From Fulvia fulva (lineage: Eukaryota > Ascomycota > Dothideomycetes > Mycosphaerellales > Mycosphaerellaceae), in NCBI RefSeq assembly GCF_020509005.1, contig NC_063012.1, positions 10,726,001 through 10,790,000 on the forward strand: a stretch of 64,000 nt of DNA, written 5' to 3'. Positions 56,391-64,000 of this stretch are shown here, in pieces. The stretch's first letter is position 1. Each line of letters starts with the position of its first letter. The translations under genes were made by a program, and so were the position numbers. Under the pieces are notes generated by a model that had not been told where the DNA came from, searched no databases, and saw nothing but the letters and a program-made list of their open reading frames with translations.

Positions 56391-58084
56391 CTACTCTACC
56401 TTCCGTATCTCCTCACTGTTCCCCTCAACGCGCGTGACAGCACCCTTCTCAGGCTCACCAATTTCCCGCTCAGCATTACTACCACTCTCATCATCCTTCG
56501 TAGCAGTTTCCACCGCCAATGTTGAGTCCTTCAGCATATCAATCGGCTCTCTATAAGCCGGGATGAAGTTCACCGCGAAGCAATAGCTCCATGCCAGCGC
56601 GAAGAAAGCCAATGGCACAGACATAGCCGCTGCTGTGTTGGATGCATCTGCAGCTCCTCCGAGTGCAGGAGGCACCACAGCTCCACCACTAACACCGGCA
56701 ACGATGAACCCGGAGCCACGCTTGGAGTGCTTGCCCAGTCCTCGCATGCCCAGTGCTACGATTGTTGGGAAGCAGATACTTTCGAAGAAGAGCGTCAAGT
56801 ACAGCATCGCGATGCCGGCGTTGTTGTGCAGACCGATCGCGGGCGAGATGAAGACGATGCATCTGGTGGTCTGTTAGCAGTCCGCCGAGCAGAACGTCAG
56901 AAAGGTACCTACAAGCTCAGGTACACCAAGAATACCCATCTTGGCCGGCAGTACTTCATGATGGCAACTCCAGCGAAGCGCCCCAAGGCAAAAGCACCCT
57001 GCGCACCCGCCAGAAGCTGGGCGCCCACTGCACTAGTCTTTCCAGTCTCAGTGGCGAAGTTGATGAAGTATGATGCGATGGCAACTTGTGCTCCGGTATA
57101 GCAGAATCTGCAGATTGTCAGCATGGATCTTCCATCTCTTCTTGATCGACTCACTGAGCAAAAGCCGCATGAAACAATCGATACTGCTTCCAAAAGCTCT
57201 GGTCACTAGCAGCATTCGCTTCCTCATCCTGAAACTCCATATCCGCATCCGTAATCTCAGGTATCGGCGAACTGTCAATCATGTCAGCATGATCCAACCC
57301 CTCACACCACCCAGGATAGCAACTCACAAATAAAACACCACCGCCAACAAAAACACAAAACACGCAATCGCCAAATAAACCCACTGCACATTCCTCAAAC
57401 TCTCCGTACTATCCCCCGTATCCTTAAAAAACACATAACTCCCCAACACCGGCGCAATAACCGTGCCAATCCCATTAAACGCCTGCGCAGCATTTATCCG
57501 CATCTCAGCATACCTCGGCGGCCCACAAATCGTAATGTACGGATTCGCCGCCGTCTCCAGAGCCCCCAACCCATTTCCAATAATGAAGATCGCAGCGCAA
57601 AAGCCGCCGAAGGAGCGGTACAGGATGCAGGGCCATGCGACTAGGGCGCCGACGCCGTAGAGGCAGAGACCCCAGATGAAGACGGCTTTGAAGCCGTAAT
57701 GCCTCAAGAGCCAGTTGGCGTGGCCGAGTGAGGCGAGGGGGTAGGCGCCGAAGTAGGCGGCTTGGAGGCCGGAGCTGCGAGCGCGCGTGATGCCAAGGGT
57801 GTTTTGGAAGTGTTTGTTTAAGGTGTCGAGGAGGCCGTAACTGAAACCTGTGATGTTGTTAGTGGGGTGGCGGGAGGGGAAGGGGAGGGGAGGAGGACGG
57901 ACCCCAGAGGAAGAAGAGGATTGTTACTAGGCAGAGGGGATCTGGGAGAAGGGTGTTAGTCGGTGAGTCTGTGAGATGACATTCCTTGGGGTGTTTTACA
58001 GATTGATTGTCGGAGTGTGAGTTTCGACGCTTGCGTTCGGGTTGTGTTGCCTGTCTTCAGGCTCATCTTCTTGAAGATTGCCAT
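56391..58084 (-). CDS. MFS sugar transporter, L-fucose permease (FucP) type
   Basis: Six exons by splice sites and phase: 58084-58000, 57941-57903, 57847-57328, 57271-57155, 57107-56913 and 56862-56391, giving 475 aa. Introns are 58, 55, 56, 47 and 50 nt, and exon 2 is only 39 nt. Joined exons read LRQSIYPLCLVTILFFLWGF and SYGLLDTLNKHFQNTLG, the FucP/glucose-galactose transporter signature. WPCILYRSFGGFCAAIF and GNGLGALETAANPYITICGPP follow, then about 12 membrane segments in all. A long cytoplasmic loop (SPIPEITDADMEFQDEEANA) lies in the middle, as usual for MFS. Family members import sugars such as fucose, glucose or galactose with protons across the plasma membrane. The exact substrate cannot be told. 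Confidence 0.88.
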
Positions 58085-58888
58085 GATGGCGGTGGATCGT
58101 GTGAGGAACTCTCAATGGCAGCGTCGGCGGCTGTCGATGCTGCAGTGGACAGTGTTCACTCTCTTCGTAGCCTTCAGGCTCGATGATCAGACAGGAAGGT
58201 CAGACAGCAGAGAAGAAAGAAAGCTGTGCAGATCCGGATCAATGCTGCTGATGTTACATATGCCGTCAATTACCCTAACGCAAAAACGCACGAGGGTACA
58301 GTGCAGGTCTGTACAAACCTCGAACCATCATCGATGTTACAACCATGCACCGTCCATGCACCCCCCAGATCAACCAATCCTTCTCCCCCGCGCGGAGTGG
58401 AAACCTTGCTAGTGAAGTAGCATCGTGTGGGTGAGTTGCAGCATTCCCCGCACGCAGTGCGATTAGGCGTTCGGGTTAAAGTGGCGCGAAGGGTGATCAA
58501 GGTTACGACAATTGCCATCATTGGATTGTTGTGATGCATGGAGCATTGCTGGAAGAATTGCTGGTGATGCGGTAGTTGGTGTTTCGATTTTTCTTCGCAC
58601 GTGGTGTATGCGAGGTTTCGCGAGCCGAAGGTGTTGGTCCTAGAGCATGTGGTGTCTGCCAAGACGATGTATCTGGAGTTGGCCAGTTTGCTGGTGTCTG
58701 ACAGCATATGCTGCATGTCCACCCTCTTGGCTGCGTCGACATGACTTCAAATCGCTCGCTGCAGCGGATTCGGCTGTACACGATCGGATGGTCCAAAGTC
58801 CAGAGTGCGTTCAATTCCACACACCACCCCGGCATCTCACCTCTAAGCTCAACTCCTCTGATCCTGAAACCAAACCCGATCCCCTTCC
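58085..58888. other. Intergenic, transporter promoter side
   Basis: About 800 bp between the transporter ATG and the stop of the ankyrin gene, both on -. No gene seen. Confidence 0.45.
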
Positions 58889-59581
58889 TCAGTCGACCCT
58901 CCGCCTCGAACTCGGCGGCAACCCGTTCCCCTGCCCCTCCTCCCCTCCCCTCACCCCCGAAACCGCCTCCTCCACCAATCTCCTCAACTCCGCCTGCCCC
59001 GCCTCATCCTGAAAATCCTCCCTCGCCGCAAGTTCCTCAATCCTCCTCCTGAACTCCGGATCCGGCGCTTCTCCAGCCTCATCAGCCGCCATAGTCCCCA
59101 CATTAACTTGCATCCCCTGCGGTACTGGAGGGGGTGGATGCACGCCAGCACCATTCGTAGCAGCCTCGGAAAGATCAGCAACGAGAGGACCAACAGTGAG
59201 TGATCTGAGGTAAGCAGCAACATCAGGCTGCTCATCCTCATCATCCAACTTCTCGGCCGCGATCTGGCCCTCATCGTTCCTGGCACTGGGGTCTGTGCCG
59301 AGTTCAATTAATTCCCTCGCCAACTTCACTTCCTCGACGTTGAAAAGGGCCGTTTCGCCATCTTCGTCTTTGATATTTGGATCCACATTGTAAGTTCGAA
59401 TCAAAGCTCTCAGAAGGTCAGAGTGTCCGTACGAAGCCGCTGCGTGGACTAGACTGTAGCCGTGTGCGTCCTGTTTCGAGGCTAAGTGAGGGTGGGACTG
59501 GAGTTGTTGTAGGACTCGGTCTGGGTGCTCGGCTGCGAGGTTGAGGAGGAGGTCTGTTGTCGGAGTTTGCGTTTGCGCCAT
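58889..59581 (-). CDS. Ankyrin-repeat protein
   Basis: 230 aa from MAQTQTPTTDLLLNLAAEHP, chosen over the upstream in-frame Met because the 42-residue extension shows no conservation-like features. Ankyrin units are visible at about 35-60 (DAHGYSLVHAAASYGHSDLL), 65-100 (DEDGETALFNVEEVKLAREL) and 100-120 (GTDPSARNDEGQIAAEKL). A Pro-rich linker and an acidic helical tail (PDEFRRRIEELAARED-like) follow. Small cytosolic ankyrin proteins of this type occur in yeasts and moulds and are taken to bind partner proteins. No specific role is known to me. Confidence 0.8.
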   Translation of the reverse strand: MAQTQTPTTDLLLNLAAEHPDRVLQQLQSHPHLASKQDAHGYSLVHAAASYGHSDLLRALIRTYNVDPNIKDEDGETALFNVEEVKLARELIELGTDPSARNDEGQIAAEKLDDEDEQPDVAAYLRSLTVGPLVADLSEAATNGAGVHPPPPVPQGMQVNVGTMAADEAGEAPDPEFRRRIEELAAREDFQDEAGQAELRRLVEEAVSGVRGGEEGQGNGLPPSSRRRVD

Positions 59582-59978
59582 AGTAAGAGTTGGGATTATT
59601 TGGTTGTCGATTGTGTCAAAGAAATACCGAGAGGCGAATCTTGAATCTGGGAAGGTGCGTAAGCGAGATTTTGCTGAGTGTGGCAGAAAGTCGTGGCATT
59701 GGGCCAATTCTTTGGTTTGGGATCATATTTGGTCCACTATAAGCACGATATCGATGCTGATGATGCTCTTGGACATCTTGCATGACTCCTGACGCCCTGC
59801 TAGAATCCGACTCTATCCAAACCATCACTTCCACACTTCTGTACAAGTTCTCCACAGCCACAAAAGACCGTCGGCCGCGATGTGACCTCCATGCCACTCG
59901 ATCAATCATTGTACCCCTTATCATGGAATCTGTTGCACGCGTTAGCAGTCGTCCAATGGAAATTTGCACGCTCACAAC
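59582..59978. other. Intergenic, ankyrin-gene promoter and GT90 3' side
   Basis: About 400 bp, no gene seen. Confidence 0.4.
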
Positions 59979-61307
59979 TTACACATATTCCTCATACGCC
60001 ATCCCCCTCCACTCCCTACTCCTCGTCCCATCCGCATGCGTCGTCTCCGTCCACGGACTCGTCGGCGCCGTCACCTCACTCCACACCTGAAACAAATGCC
60101 TAAAATAACACATCTGCGCCGCCGGCGTAAAATACCGATCCCTGAACTTGGCCGCCGCGTTGTCGGCAATCTTCTTCGCCTTGGCGTTGTCCGCTAGCAG
60201 TTCATCCATCTTCCCAGGCAATTCTGTCCACGCCTTGTCGACGAGGACGTAGTTCTGGTTGGGACCTTCGTGCTCCAGCAGGTGATAGAGGTGGGTCGTG
60301 AAGGTGAGGGGGTGGATCAGGATGGTGGAGTGGCAGCTGAGGAGGTATTTGAGACGGCCGGACCAGGTGGTGCCTTCGGTGTGGACGGCGAATTTGTATT
60401 TGCAGTGGTCGGGCATTGTGATGCGGTATTTGGTCGCCTCCTCGTCATGCACATCCTCCGCGACCCTGTGGACATCGGACCAGCTTTTGCCTTCGCTTTG
60501 CTCGATGAGTTTGAGGCGGATTTCGGGGTTGAAGTCGGTTGTGCCGCGCCAGACAAGCTTCGGCTTCTTCGAGTTGTAGTCTTCTCCCATCTCGATGGCT
60601 TGTCGCTGGTACTCGCCGTAGGAAGATGCTACTCGCGGATAACTCCAGAAGTTGAAGTCCGGGATTAGCCAGACCTGCTCCATCGCCTTGTCGTTAACAT
60701 TGCGATTGAAGTTCCACACCGTAGCATTCGGGTGCTCCTCCGTCAGCTCAATGTTATCGTTGATCTTGATACTGAACTCAATATTCGGTATCGGCTCTCG
60801 CGCACCAGTGATTGCGCGCTGGATATTGTGAAGCGTCGCCTGCGATCGCTCCTTCCAATGCAGGAAATGGTTCAACCCTCGCGACTCGAGGACGTATAGC
60901 TGTCCCTCCCAGATCATCGCGCGCAAGCCTCCATCACTACTCCACTTCAAGCCATAGTTCTCTTCCGTGATCTTCGCATCTCCTAATCTGTCCTTCCAGT
61001 ACGCCCGCGATCGGTCGATTTCGCGGTATAGATCTGGGAATGCTTGTAGGCATTGATCGGATGTGAGGGAGTGGTTGTTTCGATCGCGGTCGGCTTTGAA
61101 GGTCCAATCTGAGGGTTTCGTAGGGTTGCTCGCATGCGTGTGAGGACGTGTCACGCCGGTTGTGGGAATCGCGGCAGTGGTCGCTGTACCTGACCATTGT
61201 CGGAGGAAGTATAATGTGCCAAATAGCAGCACCGCCGCGAAGAGCAGTGCTCTTGATCTGGGGACCCAAGACATCTTTGTCGCACACCGTTTCCTGCCGA
61301 TTCTCAA
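59979..61307 (-). CDS. CAP10/GT90-family glycosyltransferase, type II membrane protein
   Basis: Single exon, 442 aa from MRIGRKRCATKM; Met12 (MSWVPRSRALLF) is an alternative start. A single hydrophobic anchor lies at about 20-36, giving a type II Golgi topology. The lumenal domain shows the CAP10/KDELC (Glyco_transf_90) pattern: KLVWRGTTDFNPEIRLKLIE at 250-269, then HCKYKFAVHTEGTTWSGRLK at 301-320 and YLLSCHSTILIHP at 321-333, the nucleotide-sugar binding region. Cryptococcus CAP10 is needed for capsule, and animal relatives (POGLUT) add glucose or xylose to proteins. Most moulds have several paralogues of unknown acceptor. The next gene upstream on the same strand is another glycosyltransferase. 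Confidence 0.88.
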   Translation of the reverse strand: MRIGRKRCATKMSWVPRSRALLFAAVLLFGTLYFLRQWSGTATTAAIPTTGVTRPHTHASNPTKPSDWTFKADRDRNNHSLTSDQCLQAFPDLYREIDRSRAYWKDRLGDAKITEENYGLKWSSDGGLRAMIWEGQLYVLESRGLNHFLHWKERSQATLHNIQRAITGAREPIPNIEFSIKINDNIELTEEHPNATVWNFNRNVNDKAMEQVWLIPDFNFWSYPRVASSYGEYQRQAIEMGEDYNSKKPKLVWRGTTDFNPEIRLKLIEQSEGKSWSDVHRVAEDVHDEEATKYRITMPDHCKYKFAVHTEGTTWSGRLKYLLSCHSTILIHPLTFTTHLYHLLEHEGPNQNYVLVDKAWTELPGKMDELLADNAKAKKIADNAAAKFRDRYFTPAAQMCYFRHLFQVWSEVTAPTSPWTETTHADGTRSREWRGMAYEEYV

Positions 61308-62116
61308 GGTGTGGCCATGCGATTGTGAGAAGGGCTTCTGATCAGCTGTCGAAAGAACGGCGCATCAGGTGGTGAGCAGCACGCTGCAGTAATAAATATG
61401 GCGGGCTGAATAGTCGTCGTCTCCTTTCCAGCTGCTGAGCTGAGGGCTGTCTCGCGATTCGTAATGGCTCACTGGCTCGACTCCGGGCCCGTATGCAAAT
61501 CGTCCCTTGCTCAAGCGAGTAACGCGACAAACACTCAACACGTTCAAAAGAATGATAAGAAGAGACGAACAATGTGTACGGCAAACAGTTTCAGGGACAA
61601 GGCGATCGCGACTTTCATGTTACTGAGGTTGGGACCGCGAAGGGTACAAATGCGGCTAAAATGGTGAAACTTTGGTAATACACGTGTACGCGCCACGCTA
61701 CGATGGAAGATTGCTGATGGCTTCAGATCGAAGTGATACGTCGATGGTGATCAATATCACAAGTACAAAAGATATCTGAGTACAAACGCCTAGACCTATG
61801 CCGCGAGAACGCTCAAATGCTTGCCTCTATCATATTGGGTATCGTTATATGCCATCGAGGGCTCAATCCAACTGCGCTTCATCCAGGCTCTCTCTCGCAG
61901 TCTCAAGCTTTGGTGAGCTCCTCAGCTGCGCTCTTCGATGCCGTAGACATCTCACGGCCGGCACGCTTTTACGTGCCACAGTTGGCCCTCGTGGACCCGA
62001 TGTCCGCTCTGCGACTCGGGCCCAGCTCAGTGACGAGCTCGTTCGGCTTGTGGATCCTTGGGTCTGCCACAGCAGCCCAGGCGTGTCATCTTCGCGACCT
62101 AATACCTGCTCCTCGC
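61308..62116. other. Intergenic between two glycosyltransferase genes
   Basis: About 810 bp. It should hold the GT90 promoter and the 3' UTR of the GT31-like gene. Open frames on + near 61800-62430 mostly overlap the end of the GT31-like gene in antisense. Confidence 0.45.
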
Positions 62117-63607
62117 TCACGCAGAAGTCCAGTCAATCTCCACAACACTCACATCATCCTCTTGCCTCTTGACATAGAACTGCCGCACAAGACCATCTCC
62201 GATCTTAACAGCATGCGCAAACTCCCAGCTAATCTTCTCCTTGCCCACCTCCAGCGCCGGCCTAGTATTGCCCATGCTGTGATGGAACTCGAGCTTCTCA
62301 GGTGGCCTCTTCACATTAACGTCTTCCGTCATCGTCAGCTCCACCAGGTTCAGATCCGGCAGGCCATACGGGTATCCGACGATGCTGTAGCCATTCGTGA
62401 AGATGGTGTTGTTGCCGAATTGGTAGCGCTGTAAGAGTGAGTCAGGTCCAGCTACATCTGTGACTACGTGAGCGGTCGCGATGGGGAAGAAGTGCCAGCT
62501 CTTCCAATGGTGGACGGTGAGGATCGGGCTGAAGCCTGCTTCGTACCAGCCCGAGAGATCGTTCCATAGGTCCATCTGGTTCAGTCCACGCAGCTCAGTC
62601 AGGTGGACGGTGGGAGATGTGACCTCCAAGATACAGTCTCGCCAAAGGATATCACCAAAGAACTTATCCAGTGGCGTACAATCTGTTGCATGCTCTGCAA
62701 GCGTCTTCATAAGCGGTGGTGATATGAAGAACCCTGCTCCTCCCCAAGCCTTGAATCCTTCCTGTGCGACACGAGTGTGGCCTTCTGTTAGAGAGCCGAT
62801 ATACCATGGCTTTACTGGATCGTAAGGACCCAGTGCTTCCATCATCCGTGGCAGCGATAGGAAGAAGGTGTCATCGTCGATGATTCCAAACCATTGTGTC
62901 GTAGGTCTACGCCGTTTGTGAAGTACCGTGGCCAGTCCAAAATTCTTCAGCCCTTCGCTATCATGCGAAAATGTGTTGTGATATGGCTCCAATATGAGTT
63001 CGATGTTCAAGGCCTGAGCTTCGGTCTTCACAACCTCGATCCTTTCCTTTCCATCTTCCAGATTCTTCTGATCGACCAATAACACCACCAGTGGCGACCC
63101 AGTATTCGAAAGCCATCGAGAAAAGGTTGGAAGACTTTCTCTGATGCGCTTTAACGTAGTCGCCACTCCAAGCATGAGAGCGCTGGTATCCGGACTTGCA
63201 TGCGTAACCCAGAATTCCGGCACATCCACCAGCGTCGCGCTTTCGCAATGCGGAAACAGACTATTGTTCTCAGGATCAGGCACGAAGTCTTCATCCAGAG
63301 TGATATGCGTCGTCCTCGACGGCGCAAACAAAGCATCATTGATCTGAATAAGCGATTGTCGTGAAAGTCCAGCCTGCTCCCGCGCCACCAAGCAATGCCG
63401 CGAATACGTAAAGGTCGCGGGCACATCCAGAATCTTGAGAACTTCCACGTCCAGCGTGATATTCTTTGGCGTTTCCCCGGGAAGCACCGTCTTCTGCCAT
63501 TGCGACACACGTGTTGCAGAAGGCCACGAGGGGACTAGCAGGAAGTAGGCGCATGTAGATACGAGCGCTGCAGCCACTAGCACTTGTATGATCCTCACCG
63601 GCGGCAT
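62117..63607 (-). CDS. GT31-like (fringe/DUF604-type) glycosyltransferase
   Basis: Single exon, 496 aa starting MPPVRIIQVLVAAALVSTCAY. An N-terminal anchor (about 6-24) predicts a type II Golgi protein. The catalytic domain has QWFGIIDDDTFFLSLPRMME with the DDD (DxD) metal and nucleotide-sugar motif at 244-246, GGAGFFISPPLMKTL at 289-303 and FGDILWRDCI at 317-326, the order found in fringe and other GT31 enzymes. Such enzymes usually transfer GlcNAc or Gal in beta-1,3 linkage in the secretory pathway. Donor and acceptor are not known here. It is encoded next to, and on the same strand as, the CAP10/GT90 gene. Confidence 0.85.
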   Translation of the reverse strand: MPPVRIIQVLVAAALVSTCAYFLLVPSWPSATRVSQWQKTVLPGETPKNITLDVEVLKILDVPATFTYSRHCLVAREQAGLSRQSLIQINDALFAPSRTTHITLDEDFVPDPENNSLFPHCESATLVDVPEFWVTHASPDTSALMLGVATTLKRIRESLPTFSRWLSNTGSPLVVLLVDQKNLEDGKERIEVVKTEAQALNIELILEPYHNTFSHDSEGLKNFGLATVLHKRRRPTTQWFGIIDDDTFFLSLPRMMEALGPYDPVKPWYIGSLTEGHTRVAQEGFKAWGGAGFFISPPLMKTLAEHATDCTPLDKFFGDILWRDCILEVTSPTVHLTELRGLNQMDLWNDLSGWYEAGFSPILTVHHWKSWHFFPIATAHVVTDVAGPDSLLQRYQFGNNTIFTNGYSIVGYPYGLPDLNLVELTMTEDVNVKRPPEKLEFHHSMGNTRPALEVGKEKISWEFAHAVKIGDGLVRQFYVKRQEDDVSVVEIDWTSA

Positions 63608-64000
63608 CGTCGCAGAGTCGTGTCCAACAGGTGGTGCATTTGTGCTGTGTTGTTTTGTTTGATGGATGTTTCCTTTTGAGATCGGCCAAGAGGAAGATCG
63701 CGCAAGGTTACGTGTACGACAAGGGAAACAAATGTACCAGGCCCTCTCACGCCGTGGCGGCGGATCTTGATGAGATTAGGCAAGCCGCCAATGCCGGCAG
63801 GGACAAGGGGTCCCACGGGTCGGCGATGTGTGCACAGTGCAGGTGATGAGGCTCTGCTGCAAATTGAGATGGCGAAACACTGCCTCCACTCCACGTCACC
63901 TGGGAGTTGAACCTTGCGTCGTGATTCAGCCTCAGGTGGTCGATTTACGCGATTCGCTGACCGTTTCTTGTTGGAGTTGGTGATGAAACGAAAGGAGAGA
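63608..64000. other. Upstream flank of the GT31-like gene
   Basis: About 390 bp to the end of the window, presumably the promoter of the GT31-like gene. No gene seen. Confidence 0.4.

Noticed and set aside
61798..62434. Open frames on + of 124 and 205 codons
   Set aside because: Largely antisense of the GT31-like gene end; no motifs.
1..64000. tRNA or rRNA genes
   Set aside because: No convincing A/B box pair with cloverleaf was seen by eye. A tRNAscan or Rfam search would be needed to exclude them.

Overview
The window looks like chromosomal DNA of a filamentous ascomycete. Protein genes carry short introns (43-92 nt, GT..AG). Recognisable genes include a fungal Mediator subunit (Med8), the nucleoporin Nup84/Nup107, an IKS1-type kinase, an FucP-type MFS transporter and a DUF4470/TPR protein. 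The transposon relics carry RIP-like damage (CpA to TpA, with CpG left alone). Gene types and intron sizes would suit a Dothideomycete-like Pezizomycotina species, but I cannot place it more exactly from sequence alone.

Layout. 1-6840: RIP-degraded retrotransposons, a Ty1/Copia polyprotein with a 3' LTR on + and a Gag-like relic on -. 6840-7828: spacer with a perfect 16-bp tandem array. 7829-18603: gene block with a TM/ZZ/EF-hand protein (-), an F-box-like protein (-), Med8 (-), a conserved fungal protein (+) and a TPR-DUF4470 protein (+). 18635-22278: Mutator-like element (MULE) with terminal inverted repeats (TIRs) and a 9-bp target-site duplication (TSD), 31 bp past the DUF4470 stop codon. 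22671-27518: a disordered repeat protein and an IKS1-like kinase (both -). 27519-30402: gene-poor, with a 287-bp deleted Tc1/mariner element. 30403-33072: coiled-coil protein (-). 33073-45432: transposon-rich, gene-free tract with a 131-bp foldback, a second MULE with perfect 48-bp TIRs and TSD, a 301-bp MITE (short non-autonomous element) with a related TIR, a truncated Tc1 element and a second deleted Tc1/mariner copy. 45433-63607: gene block, all on -: a 1591-aa protein with a methyltransferase-like C-terminus, Nup84, an FucP-type transporter, an ankyrin protein, a CAP10/GT90 glycosyltransferase and a GT31-like glycosyltransferase.

The cellular genes are mostly unrelated housekeeping functions (transcription, nuclear pore, signalling, sugar uptake, secretory glycosylation), not a pathway cluster. 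Only the two neighbouring Golgi-type glycosyltransferases suggest a shared process. The most coherent novel signal is in the mobile DNA. Two MULEs and one MITE, each with a 9-bp TSD, have TIRs that each contain two C-rich motif copies 17-19 bp apart. Two genes, the IKS1-like kinase and the coiled-coil protein, hide in-frame introns that a plain ORF reading would translate.
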